The notes: a model not told the origin generated them from the letters alone. DNA of 64,000 bases from Streptomyces sp. MNU76 (GCF_020982545.1 NZ_JAJKLK010000021.1:1-64000); one strand, 5' to 3'. Shown: positions 33,142 to 43,590, counted from the first letter of the stretch. Numbers and translations: made by a program.

Positions 33142-34059
33142 ATGGGAGCCCAGCTCCGGGTCTACAAGCGTCGCATCCGATCCGTCACCGCGACCAAGAA
33201 GATCACCAAGGCGATGGAGATGATCGCCGCCTCGCGCGTCGTCAAGGCGCAGCGCAAGGTGGCGGCCTCCACGCCGTACGCGACCGAGCTCACCCGCGCG
33301 GTCACGGCGGTCGGTACCGGTTCGAACACCAAGCACCCGCTGACCACGGAGGCGGAGACGGCGACCCGTTCCGCGGTGCTGCTCCTCACGAGCGACCGCG
33401 GACTGGCCGGCGCCTTCAACTCCAACGCCATCAAGGTCGCCGAGCAGCTGACGGCGCGCCTTGAGGCGGAGGGCAAGGAGGTCGACACGTACATCGTCGG
33501 CCGCCGCGGTCTGGCCCACTACAACTTCCGCGAGCGCAAGGTCGTGGAGTCGTGGTCGGGCTTCACCGACGAGCCCAGCTACGCGGACGCCAAGAAGGTC
33601 GCTGCTCCGCTGATCGAGGCGATCGAGAAGGACACGGCGGACGGCGGGGTGGACGAACTCCACATCGTCTTCACCGAGTTCGTCTCGATGATGACGCAGA
33701 CGGCGCTCGACGACCGGCTGCTGCCGCTCAGCCTCGACGAGGTGGCGGCGGAGGCCACGCCGAAGGGCGAGATCCTTCCGCTGTACGACTTCGAGCCGTC
33801 GGCGGAGGACGTCCTCGACGCCCTGCTGCCGCGCTACGTCGAGAGCCGTATCTACAACGCGATGCTCCAGTCGGCCGCTTCCAAGCACGCCGCCACCCGC
33901 CGCGCGATGAAGTCGGCCACCGACAACGCGGGCGAGCTGATCAACACGCTCTCCCGCCTTGCCAACGCGGCCCGCCAGGCCGAAATCACCCAGGAAATCA
34001 GCGAGATCGTCGGTGGCTCCGCAGCCCTGGCCGACGCGAACGCGGGGAGTGACAAGTAA
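33142..34059 (+). CDS. atpG: ATP synthase subunit gamma
   Basis: Encodes 305 residues. It is the rotor shaft: N-terminal helix LRVYKRRIRSVTATKKITKAMEMIAASRV, a central Rossmann-like domain (LLTSDRGLAGAFNSNAI) and C-terminal helix ITQEISEIVGGSAALA that turns inside the alpha3beta3 ring. A short insertion (TPKGEILPLYDFEP) fits the actinobacterial form. The stop TAA overlaps ATG of atpD. Confidence 0.97.
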   Translation: MGAQLRVYKRRIRSVTATKKITKAMEMIAASRVVKAQRKVAASTPYATELTRAVTAVGTGSNTKHPLTTEAETATRSAVLLLTSDRGLAGAFNSNAIKVAEQLTARLEAEGKEVDTYIVGRRGLAHYNFRERKVVESWSGFTDEPSYADAKKVAAPLIEAIEKDTADGGVDELHIVFTEFVSMMTQTALDDRLLPLSLDEVAAEATPKGEILPLYDFEPSAEDVLDALLPRYVESRIYNAMLQSAASKHAATRRAMKSATDNAGELINTLSRLANAARQAEITQEISEIVGGSAALADANAGSDK

Positions 34060-35495
34060 TGACGACGACAGTTGAGACGGCCGCTGCCACGGGCCGCGTC
34101 GCCCGGGTCATCGGCCCGGTCGTCGACGTGGAGTTCCCCGTCGACGCCATGCCCGACATCTACAACGCCCTTCACGTCGAGGTGGCCGACCCGGCCCAGG
34201 ACGGCGCGAAGAAGACGCTGACCCTTGAGGTCGCCCAGCACCTGGGTGACGGCCTGGTCCGCACGATCTCCATGCAGCCCACCGACGGTCTGGTCCGCCA
34301 GGCCCCGGTCACCGACAGCGGTGCCTCCATCACCGTGCCCGTCGGCGACTTCACCAAGGGCAAGGTGTTCAACACCCTCGGTGAGGTGCTGAACACCGAC
34401 GAGCAGTACACGGGCGAGCGCTGGGGCATCCACCGCAAGGCTCCGAACTTCGACGAGCTCGAGTCGAAGACCGAGATGTTCGAGACCGGCGTCAAGGTCA
34501 TCGACCTTCTCACCCCGTACGTCAAGGGTGGAAAGATCGGTCTGTTCGGTGGTGCCGGCGTCGGCAAGACGGTGCTCATCCAGGAGATGATCTACCGCGT
34601 CGCCAACAACCACGACGGTGTCTCCGTGTTCGCCGGCGTCGGTGAGCGCACCCGTGAGGGCAACGACCTCATCGAGGAGATGGCCGACTCGGGCGTCATC
34701 GACAAGACCGCCCTGGTCTTCGGTCAGATGGACGAGCCCCCGGGCACCCGTCTGCGCGTGGCCCTGGCCGGTCTGACCATGGCGGAGTACTTCCGCGATG
34801 TGCAGAAGCAGGACGTGCTGTTCTTCATCGACAACATCTTCCGCTTCACCCAGGCCGGTTCCGAGGTGTCGACCCTGCTCGGCCGTATGCCCTCCGCGGT
34901 GGGCTACCAGCCGAACCTGGCCGACGAGATGGGTCTCCTCCAGGAGCGCATCACCTCGACCCGTGGTCACTCGATCACCTCGATGCAGGCGATCTACGTC
35001 CCCGCGGACGACCTGACCGACCCGGCCCCGGCCACCACCTTCGCCCACCTCGACGCGACGACGGTTCTCTCCCGTCCGATCTCCGAGAAGGGCATCTACC
35101 CGGCCGTGGACCCGCTGGACTCCACGTCCCGCATCCTGGACCCCCGCTACATCGCGGCGGACCACTACAACACCGCGATGCGCGTCAAGACGGTCCTGCA
35201 GAAGTACAAGGACCTCCAGGACATCATCGCGATCCTCGGTATCGACGAGCTGGGCGAGGAGGACAAGCTCACCGTCCACCGTGCCCGTCGCGTCGAGCGC
35301 TTCCTGTCCCAGAACACCCACGTCGCCAAGCAGTTCACGGGCGTCGACGGGTCGGACGTCCCGCTGGACGAGTCGATCACCGCGTTCAACGCGATCATCG
35401 ACGGCGAGTACGACCACTTCCCCGAGCAGGCCTTCTTCCTGTGCGGTGGTATCGAGGACCTGAAGAAGAACGCGAAGGAGCTCGGCGTCAGCTGA
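34059..35495 (+). CDS. atpD: ATP synthase subunit beta
   Basis: Encodes 478 residues. It is the catalytic F1 subunit. Walker A is GGAGVGKTVLI, the catalytic Glu is in GVGERTREGNDL, Walker B is VLFFIDNIFRF, the DELSEED-type lever is at IDELGEEDKL, and PPGTRLRVAL is present. It starts within the atpG stop (TAATG). A G/C-rich hairpin lies between it and atpC. Confidence 0.98.
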   Translation: MTTTVETAAATGRVARVIGPVVDVEFPVDAMPDIYNALHVEVADPAQDGAKKTLTLEVAQHLGDGLVRTISMQPTDGLVRQAPVTDSGASITVPVGDFTKGKVFNTLGEVLNTDEQYTGERWGIHRKAPNFDELESKTEMFETGVKVIDLLTPYVKGGKIGLFGGAGVGKTVLIQEMIYRVANNHDGVSVFAGVGERTREGNDLIEEMADSGVIDKTALVFGQMDEPPGTRLRVALAGLTMAEYFRDVQKQDVLFFIDNIFRFTQAGSEVSTLLGRMPSAVGYQPNLADEMGLLQERITSTRGHSITSMQAIYVPADDLTDPAPATTFAHLDATTVLSRPISEKGIYPAVDPLDSTSRILDPRYIAADHYNTAMRVKTVLQKYKDLQDIIAILGIDELGEEDKLTVHRARRVERFLSQNTHVAKQFTGVDGSDVPLDESITAFNAIIDGEYDHFPEQAFFLCGGIEDLKKNAKELGVS

Positions 35496-35517
35496 CGCCC
35501 GGCGACTCGTGAACAGC

Positions 35518-35558
35518 GGGGGGCGAGGCCACACCTGATGGGGTGCGTCCCGCCCCCC
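35518..35558 (+). terminator. Hairpin between atpD and atpC (partial terminator or processing site)
   Basis: GGGGGGCG (35518-35525) pairs with CGCCCCCC (35551-35558). The loop holds a second short pair (CACACC/GGGTG). It could lower the epsilon subunit message relative to beta or stabilise the upstream mRNA end. Confidence 0.5.
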
Positions 35559-35625
35559 TCTGTACTCCCTCTAGAATTGACCCAACACCCGGCCGAGGCG
35601 CCGGGTGGTGACCCGAGGAGCCACC

Positions 35626-36000
35626 TTGGCTGCTGAGCTGCACGTCGCGCTGGTCGCGGCCGACCGAGAGGTCTGGTCGGGCGAGGCCACTCTGGTCGTC
35701 GCGCGTACCACGTCCGGCGACATCGGCGTCATGCCCGGTCACCAGCCGCTGCTCGGTGTGCTGGAGTCGGGCCCGGTGACCATCCGTACGAGTGAGGGCG
35801 GCACGGTCGTCGTCGCCGTGCACGGCGGTTTCATCTCGTTCGCGGACAACAAGCTGTCCCTGCTGGCCGAGGTCGCCGAGCTGGCCGACGAGATCGACGT
35901 CCAGGGCGCCCAGCGGGAGCTGGAGCGCGCGAAGGCGGAGGGCGACGCCGCCGCCGAGCGCCGCGCGGATGTACGACTGCGTACGGCGGGTGCGCGCTGA
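35626..36000 (+). CDS. atpC: ATP synthase subunit epsilon
   Basis: Encodes 124 residues from TTG 35626, chosen from GAGGAG at 35615-35620 and the conserved start AAELHVALVAADREVWSGEA. The N-terminal beta-sandwich contains GVMPGHQPLLGVLESGPV. The C-terminal helix pair is shortened, as in actinobacteria (DVQGAQRELERAKAEGDAAA). It inhibits reverse ATPase activity and couples gamma to the c-ring. Confidence 0.95.
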   Translation: MAAELHVALVAADREVWSGEATLVVARTTSGDIGVMPGHQPLLGVLESGPVTIRTSEGGTVVVAVHGGFISFADNKLSLLAEVAELADEIDVQGAQRELERAKAEGDAAAERRADVRLRTAGAR

Positions 36001-36027
36001 GCGCAGACGCCGTGTGATGCTGTACCC

Positions 36028-36075
36028 CAGCCGCGGCCGGGTCCGGATGTCTTCATCCCGACCCGGCCGCGGCTG
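36028..36075 (+). terminator. End of the atp operon
   Basis: A 16-bp perfect stem (CAGCCGCGGCCGGGTC with GACCCGGCCGCGGCTG) around a 16-base loop, 27 bases past the atpC stop. Confidence 0.9.
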
Positions 36076-36133
36076 AGGCGAATATGGGTGTTTTTTACGT
36101 TCCGTTACCTAGGAGACGAGGAGGTCGGTGTCG

Positions 36134-36586
36134 ATGGTCCTCGCTCTGACTGTGTGCGGGTCGGTGATCGCGCTCGTGGTGGTCGGGCTCTTCGTCTTCG
36201 GACTGCGCCGCCGACTCATCCAGCGCTCCGGGGGCACCTTCGACTGCAGCCTCCGCTGGGACGCCCCGGAGAAACCCGGCGGCGACGAGAACGGCAAGGG
36301 CTGGGGGTACGGCGTCGCCCGCTACAACGGCGACCGCATCGAGTGGTACCGCGTCTTCTCGTACTCGTTCCGTCCCCGCCGTGTCCTGGAGCGGGCCTCG
36401 ATCGAGGTGGCCGGGCGCCGCACCCCCGAGGGCGAGGAGGAGCTGGCGCTGCTCTCCGACGCCGTGATCCTCGCGTGTCTGCACCGCGGGACCCGGCTGG
36501 AACTGGCGATGAGCGAGGACGCGCTGACCGGTTTCCTCGCGTGGCTGGAGGCAGCCCCGCCCGGCCAGCGAGTGAATGTGGCGTAG
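36134..36586 (+). CDS. DUF2550 membrane protein
   Basis: Encodes 150 residues. An N-terminal membrane helix (about residues 2-24, LALTVCGSVIALVVVGLFVFGL) is followed by a cytoplasmic domain (GGTFDCSLRW, GWGYGVARYNGDRIEWYRVFSYSFRPRRVLER). This is the DUF2550 family found just after atpC across actinobacteria; its function is unknown. AGGAGG at about 36119-36124 fits ATG 36134; GTG 36128 is too close to it. A repeat-type hairpin ends the unit. Confidence 0.85.
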   Translation: MVLALTVCGSVIALVVVGLFVFGLRRRLIQRSGGTFDCSLRWDAPEKPGGDENGKGWGYGVARYNGDRIEWYRVFSYSFRPRRVLERASIEVAGRRTPEGEEELALLSDAVILACLHRGTRLELAMSEDALTGFLAWLEAAPPGQRVNVA

Positions 36587-36611
36587 CCACTTTCACTCGC
36601 TGGGTGGGGGT

Positions 36612-36632
36612 CCCCCGGACGAAGTCTGGGGG
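36612..36632. terminator. CCCCC-G-GAC / GTC-T-GGGGG hairpin of a dispersed repeat type
   Basis: A perfect 8-bp stem with one internal mismatch and a GAA loop. It lies between the converging DUF2550 and chiC genes, so it can end both transcripts. The form GGGGTCCCCC..GAAG..TGGGGGAG recurs in Streptomyces intergenic DNA. Confidence 0.65.
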
Positions 36633-36653
36633 AGCGTCAACGTGGCCTAGCTT

Positions 36654-38476
<1,823 letters not shown>

Positions 38477-38532
38477 GTGCGCCTCCTTGTGGGGTGTCTT
38501 GTTGCATGAGCATGACGTGGCGCAGTGGGCCG

Positions 38533-38574
38533 AGAATAGAAAGGTCTGGACCATAGGTCAATGGGTCTGGACCA
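38533..38574 (-). promoter_or_regulatory. chiC promoter with the Streptomyces chitinase direct repeats
   Basis: On the minus strand -35 TTGACC (complement of 38556-38561) and -10 TATTCT (complement of 38533-38538) are 17 bases apart. The 11-base repeat TGGTCCAGACC occurs twice (38564-38574 and 38543-38553), one copy on each side of the -35. Pairs of 12-bp direct repeats of this sequence overlapping the promoter are known to mediate chitin induction and glucose repression of Streptomyces chitinase genes. Confidence 0.88.
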
Positions 38575-38614
38575 CTGCGCCCACGCCGGACACCCCCGGG
38601 CGAGGCCGCCGGGC

Positions 38615-39256
38615 TCAGACACCCAACTCCTGCGCCAGTACCGCCGCTTGCACACGGCTGCGCAGATCGAGCTTCCCCAGCAGTCGGCTGACGTGCGTCT
38701 TCACCGTCGCCTCGGCCATGTCCAGCCGCCCGGCGATCTCCGCGTTGGACAGCCCCTCGCCCAGGCAGGAGAGGACCTCCCGCTCCCGCCGGGTGAGGGA
38801 GTCGAGGACGGACGGATCGACCGCCGGCTCCCGTACGGGCTTGGCGGCGAACTCCGCGATCAGCCGCCGGGTGACCGCCGGGGCGATCAGACCCTCGCCG
38901 CGCCCCACCGCCCGTACGGCCTCGATGAGGTCCCTCGCCTCCGTGTTCTTCAGCAGGAACCCGGCGGCCCCGGCCCGCAGCGCCCCGAAGACGTACTCGT
39001 CGAGGTCGAAAGTGGTCAGCACGAGGACGTCGGCCAGCCCCTCGGCGACCACCTGCCGGGTCGCCGACACCCCGTCCAGGCGCGGCATCTGGACATCCAT
39101 CAGCACCAGGTCGGGCCGCAGTTCCCGGGCCAGGGCCACCGCCCGTTCGCCGTCCGCCGCCTCGCCGACCACCTCGATGTCCGGCGCGCTGCGCAGGATG
39201 AGCACCAGCCCGGCCCGTACGGCGGACTGGTCCTCGGCGACGAGCACACGGATCAT
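38615..39256 (-). CDS. chiR: NarL/FixJ-family response regulator, probable ChiR
   Basis: Encodes 213 residues. The receiver domain (1-120) has LVAEDQSAVRAGL and the phospho-acceptor Asp in DLVLMDVQMPRLDG. The C-terminal LuxR-type HTH is LTRREREVLSCLGEGLSNAEIAGRLDMAEATVKTHV. Its ATG overlaps the kinase stop (ATGA), so the pair is coupled. It lies directly upstream of, and on the same strand as, the chitinase gene. In S. coelicolor the equivalent pair beside chiC is ChiR/ChiS, which controls that chitinase; assignment here rests on position and family. Confidence 0.85.
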   Translation of the reverse strand: MIRVLVAEDQSAVRAGLVLILRSAPDIEVVGEAADGERAVALARELRPDLVLMDVQMPRLDGVSATRQVVAEGLADVLVLTTFDLDEYVFGALRAGAAGFLLKNTEARDLIEAVRAVGRGEGLIAPAVTRRLIAEFAAKPVREPAVDPSVLDSLTRREREVLSCLGEGLSNAEIAGRLDMAEATVKTHVSRLLGKLDLRSRVQAAVLAQELGV

Positions 39257-40440
39257 GCGGGTTCTCCTTGGGCGACGGGGAGGGTGGCGCGGACGCTCCA
39301 GATCTTGCCGTGCACCGAGCTCTCGGGGCCCGCCTCGAAGGTGCCGCCCAGCAGGGCGACCCGCTCCCGCATCCCGACCAGACCGGCGCCGGAACCGGGT
39401 GCGCTCGGCCCGTCACGGTCGCCGTACGGGCTGGTCACGCAGATGTCGAGGGAGCCGTCCGGTTGTCGCAGGACTACCGAGACCCGGCCGGGGGAGGCGT
39501 GTTTGAGGGCGTTGGTGAGCGACTCCTGGACGATGCGGTAGGCCGCCAGCTCGACGGGGGCGGGGAGGGTGCCGGCGTGGTCGGCGTCCAGGGTGACGTC
39601 GAGACCGTTGGTGCGGGCGCCCTCGACCAGGGAGCCGAGGCCGTCGAGCGTGGGCGCTGCGGACGGCTCGGTGTCGTCGCTCGAATCCCGCAGGATGCCG
39701 ATCAGCCGACGCATCTCGGCGAGTCCCGCGACGCTGTTCTCGCGGATGACCCCGAGGGCCTCCTTGGATGTGCCCGGGTCGTCGAGGGAGAGGGCGGCGG
39801 TGGAGTGGATCGCGATCGCCGAGAGATGGTTGGCGACCATGTCGTGCAACTCCCGCGCCATCCGCGCCCGTTCGGAGACGACGGCCTGGGCCCGGTCCAT
39901 CTCCGCCAGCAGGGCCGTCTGCTCGGCGCGCAGCCGGGCGGCCTCGGCGGCGTCGCGGTGGTTGCGCACGATCCAGCCGGTGGCGGCGGGCATGAGGGAG
40001 ACCAGGCCGACCACCACCCCGATCAGCAGCGCCTCCGGTTTCCGGAAGACCGCGATCGGGACCACGGTGAAGGCCACGGTCACCAGCCCGGAGACCCAGG
40101 GCACCCGGCGGGCCGTGGCGGGTGGGCCGTACAGCACGGCCGCGTAGACCAGGTCGGTGAACATCAGGACCGTGATCAGGCTGCCCTGGGTGACGGTGTC
40201 CAGGGTCAGCGCGGCCCATCCCACCAGCAGAACCGTGCGGGGCATCACGCGGCGCAGCGCCTCGCAGCCCGCCGTCACGACGAGGGGCGGCAGCACCCAC
40301 CAGGGGCTCTCGAGCACCACGAGGCCGTCCTGGGGCGTGCGGGTGTCGAGGCCGAGGCCCCACAGCAGCAGACCGCCGAGGAGTCCGGCGGCGGCGATGT
40401 ACAGGTCCACGCGGTGCGGGCGGGGCGGTCGTACGGCCAT
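39253..40440 (-). CDS. chiS: Sensor histidine kinase, probable ChiS
   Basis: Encodes 395 residues from ATG 40440 (MAVRPPRPHRVDLY); an in-frame ATG at 40449 is also possible. About five membrane helices lie in residues 15-160. A coiled linker is followed by the HisKA_3 dimerisation helix with phospho-His in ARMARELHDMVANHLSAIAIHS, and a C-terminal ATPase domain (ELAAYRIVQESLTNALKHA, GAGLVGMRERVALLGG). The stop overlaps the response regulator ATG. Small extracytoplasmic loops suggest sensing in or near the membrane, or through a partner, rather than direct chitin binding. Confidence 0.85.
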   Translation of the reverse strand: MAVRPPRPHRVDLYIAAAGLLGGLLLWGLGLDTRTPQDGLVVLESPWWVLPPLVVTAGCEALRRVMPRTVLLVGWAALTLDTVTQGSLITVLMFTDLVYAAVLYGPPATARRVPWVSGLVTVAFTVVPIAVFRKPEALLIGVVVGLVSLMPAATGWIVRNHRDAAEAARLRAEQTALLAEMDRAQAVVSERARMARELHDMVANHLSAIAIHSTAALSLDDPGTSKEALGVIRENSVAGLAEMRRLIGILRDSSDDTEPSAAPTLDGLGSLVEGARTNGLDVTLDADHAGTLPAPVELAAYRIVQESLTNALKHASPGRVSVVLRQPDGSLDICVTSPYGDRDGPSAPGSGAGLVGMRERVALLGGTFEAGPESSVHGKIWSVRATLPVAQGEPA

Positions 40441-40593
40441 GCCCTCCATCCAACACGGCACGCGCCCCCGTCGCCTGGTGCTCGCGAACGGTCCTGGACT
40501 GCATCTTTCGATGTACCGCGACCTCGTCACCGCCGACGACGATTCCGGGGGCGACGGCCGGGAGCCTGGAAGGGTGAACGAGAGGAGCGCATC

Positions 40594-41202
40594 GTGATCG
40601 TCGCGTTGATCATCGCCTGCGAGGTCGGCTTCTGGGTGCTGCTGGCCCTGGCCCTAGCCGTCCGCTACCTACTGAACAAGCGCCGGACCAGTGTCGTGCT
40701 GCTGCTGTGCGAGCCCGTGCTGGAGCTGGTGCTGTTCGTCGTCACCGCGATCGACCTGAAGAACGGGGCCGAGCCGAGCTGGGAGCACGGGGTGGCGGCG
40801 CTCTACATCGGCTTCACCGTGGGCTACGGCCACTACATGATCCGGTGGCTGGACGGCCACGCGGCGCATCGCCTGGCCGGCGGGCCGAAGCCGGCGGGGC
40901 CGCCGAAGTACGGCCTGGCCAGGGCCCGCCACGAGGGCAGGCTCTGGACCCGGACGCTGGTGGCGACCGGGGTGGCGCTGGCCCTGCTCCAGCTGGCCGT
41001 CTGGTACGTCGGCGACGACGGGAACGTCGATTCGCTGAGGTCGTTCCAGTGGGTCGCCCTGCGGGCCGCCGGCATCCACGGCCTGATCGCCCTCGCCTAC
41101 ACGATCTGGCCGAAGAAGGAGCCGGACGTGCGGGGGGGCGGGAACCGGGACTCCGAGGAGGGCCGCGACTCCGGGTACGCGAAGGAGAGGATCGGGCGAT
41201 GA
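40594..41202 (+). CDS. Integral membrane protein, conserved in Streptomyces
   Basis: Encodes 202 residues from GTG 40594 with GAGAGGAGCG upstream. Helices are at about 3-24 (ALIIACEVGFWVLLALALAVRYL), 33-52, 66-86, 124-145 and 160-178, followed by a charged C-terminus (KKEPDVRGGGNRDSEEGRD). No catalytic motif is seen. It starts divergently from chiS, with about 150 bases between them, and overlaps the next small membrane gene by four bases, so the two form an operon. Function unknown. Confidence 0.8.
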   Translation: MIVALIIACEVGFWVLLALALAVRYLLNKRRTSVVLLLCEPVLELVLFVVTAIDLKNGAEPSWEHGVAALYIGFTVGYGHYMIRWLDGHAAHRLAGGPKPAGPPKYGLARARHEGRLWTRTLVATGVALALLQLAVWYVGDDGNVDSLRSFQWVALRAAGIHGLIALAYTIWPKKEPDVRGGGNRDSEEGRDSGYAKERIGR

Positions 41203-41420
41203 GCGGCACGCCGGGCAGGACGGTCGGCCGGGCGACGAGGAACCTGGTGGAAGGGGCCGCCACCTTCGCGATCGGCCTGGTGCTGTGGCTCTTCACCGAG
41301 GGGGTTGAGGTCCCGATGGTCACCCTGACCAAGGTCGGCGTGGTGATGATGTGCGTGGGAGGCGTCCTCGTCGCCACGGGCCTCTGCCAACGGGCTCGCG
41401 GAGCGACGGGCGGCGGGTGA
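41199..41420 (+). CDS. Small two-helix membrane protein, DUF5708-like
   Basis: Encodes 73 residues: RNLVEGAATFAIGLVLWLFTEGVEVPMVTLTKVGVVMMCVGGVLVATGL. Two membrane helices flank a short loop. It resembles the DUF5708 family of Streptomyces (from memory). ATG overlaps the upstream stop (ATGA). Function unknown. Confidence 0.72.
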   Translation: MSGTPGRTVGRATRNLVEGAATFAIGLVLWLFTEGVEVPMVTLTKVGVVMMCVGGVLVATGLCQRARGATGGG

Positions 41421-41507
41421 CCGCTCCGCGAAGCCGTTGCCGTTCCGTGGGGACCGCGGCCGCTCCGCGCGCCGCTGCCGCTTCGCGCCTGCGCGGCCCG
41501 GGAGTGG

Positions 41508-42080
41508 CTACCGGTCGCCGCCCGGGACCCACAGCACGTCTCCGACCTCCTTGTTCGCCGTCCTCGCGAGGATGAACAGGAGGTCGGAGAGGCGGTTGAG
41601 GTAGGTCGCGGTGAGGGGGTTCATCGCGTCGGCGTGATCCTCCAGCGCGGCCCAGGTCGAACGCTCGGCGCGCCGGACCACCGTGCAGGCCTGGTGCAGT
41701 AGGGCCGCGCCGGGGGTGCCGCCGGGCAGGATGAAGGAGCGCAGCTTCTCCAGCTCCCCGTTGAAGCGGTCGCAGTCCGCCTCCAGCTTGTCGATGTAGA
41801 ACTGCTCGACCCGCAGGGGCGGGAACTCGGGGTTCTCGACGACGGGCGTGGAGAGGTCGGCGCCCACGTCGAACAGATCGTTCTGCACCCGTACGAGGAC
41901 CTTGACGACCTCCTCGTCCAGCCCGCCCAGCGCGATCGCCGTCCCGATCGCCGCGTTGGCCTCGTTGGCGTCCGCGTACGCCGAGATCCGCGGATCGGTC
42001 TTGGGCACCCGGCTCATGTCGCCGAGGTTGGTGGTGCCCTGGTCGCCGGTCCTGGTGTAGATGCGCGTCAGATTGACCAT
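41508..42080 (-). CDS. Cob(I)yrinic acid a,c-diamide adenosyltransferase, PduO type
   Basis: Encodes 190 residues. It transfers adenosyl from ATP to cob(I)alamin to make coenzyme B12. The N-terminal ATP-binding signature is TRIYTRTGDQGTTNLGDMSR. Helical-bundle signatures are ISAYADANEANAAIGTAIA, FDVGADLST, FILPGGTPGAALLHQACTVVRRAER and NPLTATYLNRLSDLLFILAR. Trimeric cytoplasmic enzyme. The product is the cofactor of methylmalonyl-CoA mutase, whose chaperone meaB and epimerase are at the right end of the window. Confidence 0.95.
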   Translation of the reverse strand: MVNLTRIYTRTGDQGTTNLGDMSRVPKTDPRISAYADANEANAAIGTAIALGGLDEEVVKVLVRVQNDLFDVGADLSTPVVENPEFPPLRVEQFYIDKLEADCDRFNGELEKLRSFILPGGTPGAALLHQACTVVRRAERSTWAALEDHADAMNPLTATYLNRLSDLLFILARTANKEVGDVLWVPGGDR

Positions 42081-42542
42081 GTGACCAGCGTAGTTACGCC
42101 CGGGCCGTGCGGACGACCTGTGTGCCCACTGTCACGGAGGTCGTCGTGGCGGGGGAGAGAGGGCCGCCGGGACATCGTCGCCGTGCCGCGGCGGAAGCGC
42201 GCTCGGGATGTCGTCCGCCACGACTGCTCTCCCTCGCTGATCGCCGGTCAGATCGGCTCGGTTCACCGGACGGTGACGGCCGTCATGGGGAGCGAGACCC
42301 ACCCCGGGTGCAATTCGGGCGAAGTGTCACGAGAGGTGCCTCTTCTCCTGGAGGGCGGAGAGGGCCTGTTGGGCCAGGAGGTGCCCAACTGCGCCGTGCG
42401 GGCCCTCGCGTGCGTGCCGCCGGTGTGATGTCCGTCTGTTGAGACGTGACTCGCGTTACTAAGCGGTCACACGGCCCCTCACGGGCGCTAGTGTCCGCCG
42501 GAGAGGCAACACATCAACAGCGCGTACCAGGGGAGTCGCACA
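42081..42542. other. Intergenic region between adenosyltransferase and hydroxyacyl-CoA dehydrogenase
   Basis: 462 bases. Open frames here are short, with no homology and poor ribosome sites, so I do not call a gene. It contains a stem GTTGGGC/GCCCAAC (42368-42389) and, near the right end, a candidate operator (42446-42470). Confidence 0.45.
42446..42470. promoter_or_regulatory. Candidate operator upstream of hydroxyacyl-CoA dehydrogenase
   Basis: GTGAC (42446), GTTAC (42455) and GTCAC (42466) occur within 25 bases. GTGAC/GTCAC and GTTAC-N6-GTCAC are inverted half-sites of the kind used by TetR-family regulators of fatty-acid genes. It lies 75 bases before the start codon. Inference only. Confidence 0.3.
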
Positions 42543-43391
42543 GTGGCACGGAAGCTCGCCGTGATCGGAGCCGGACTCATGGGGTCCGGGATCGCCCAGG
42601 TGTCCGCACAGGCGGGCTGGGACGTCGTCCTGCGCGACGTCACCGACGAGGCGCTCAACCGTGGCATCGGCGGCATCGAGGCGTCCTACGACAAGTTCGT
42701 GAGCAAGGGGAAGTTGGCGGCCGGGGACGCCGAGGCGGCGCTGGGGCGGATCACCGCCACCACCGACCTCGACGCGGCGGCCGACGCGGACATCGTCGTC
42801 GAAGCCGTCTTCGAGAAGCTGGAGGTGAAGCACGAGATCTTCCGGGCGCTCGACAAGGTCGTCCGCGAGGACACCGTGCTCGCCTCGAACACCTCCGCCA
42901 TCCCGATCACCAAGATCGCGGCGGCCACCGAGCGGCCCGAGCGGGTCGTCGGCGTCCACTTCTTCTCGCCGGTGCCGATGATGCAGCTCTGCGAACTGGT
43001 GCGCGGCTACAAGACGAGTGACGAGACGCTCGCCAGCGCGCGGGAGTTCGCCGAGTCGGTCGGCAAGACCTGCATCGTCGTCAACCGTGACGTCGCCGGG
43101 TTCGTGACGACCCGTCTCATCTCCGCCCTCGTGGTCGAGGCGGCGAAGCTGTACGAGTCGGGTGTCGCCACCGCCGAGGACATCGACCTCGCCTGCAAGC
43201 TGGGCTTCGGCCACGCGATGGGGCCCCTGGCCACGGCCGATCTGACGGGCGTCGACATCCTGTTGCACGCCACCAGCAACATCTACACCGAGTCGCAGGA
43301 CGAGAAGTTCGCCCCTCCGGAGCTGATGCGCCGGATGGTGGACGCCGGTGACATCGGACGCAAGAGCGGGCAGGGCTTCTACACCTACTGA
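42543..43391 (+). CDS. 3-hydroxybutyryl-CoA dehydrogenase
   Basis: Encodes 282 residues from GTG 42543. It oxidises (S)-3-hydroxybutyryl-CoA to acetoacetyl-CoA with NAD(P). The Rossmann motif VIGAGLMGSGIAQVSAQAG is at residues 6-24. ASNTSAIPITKIA and RVVGVHFFSPVPMMQLCELV carry the catalytic His. The C-terminal helical domain has DVAGFVTTRLI and KLGFGHAMGPLATADLTGVD. Standalone enzyme without a hydratase domain. Cytoplasmic; its product is the substrate of the thiolase at 61.7 kb. Confidence 0.94.
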   Translation: MARKLAVIGAGLMGSGIAQVSAQAGWDVVLRDVTDEALNRGIGGIEASYDKFVSKGKLAAGDAEAALGRITATTDLDAAADADIVVEAVFEKLEVKHEIFRALDKVVREDTVLASNTSAIPITKIAAATERPERVVGVHFFSPVPMMQLCELVRGYKTSDETLASAREFAESVGKTCIVVNRDVAGFVTTRLISALVVEAAKLYESGVATAEDIDLACKLGFGHAMGPLATADLTGVDILLHATSNIYTESQDEKFAPPELMRRMVDAGDIGRKSGQGFYTY

Positions 43392-43590
43392 CGCGGATCC
43401 GGCTGACGCCGGCCCACGCGTCACGGGCGGCCCCTCCCACGCATGTGAACGCATGAGCCTCTCCGGGTTCACCCCTTGAGGTGAATTCGGTATCGGTTCG
43501 CTCACAGACGGCAACCTGTCGGTGTCAAACGCCGTCAGACGTTGCATCACCCACATCACGGAGTACGAGACGCACTCACGGGGAGCGCTT

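Noticed and set aside
39268..40590. Plus-strand open frame opposite chiS running into the membrane gene
   Set aside because: Only the part from GTG 40594 has a ribosome site and membrane-protein character; the rest is antisense to chiS.
42081..42442. Open frames of 111-115 codons downstream of the adenosyltransferase
   Set aside because: Two overlapping frames compete, both low in complexity, with no homology or good start site.
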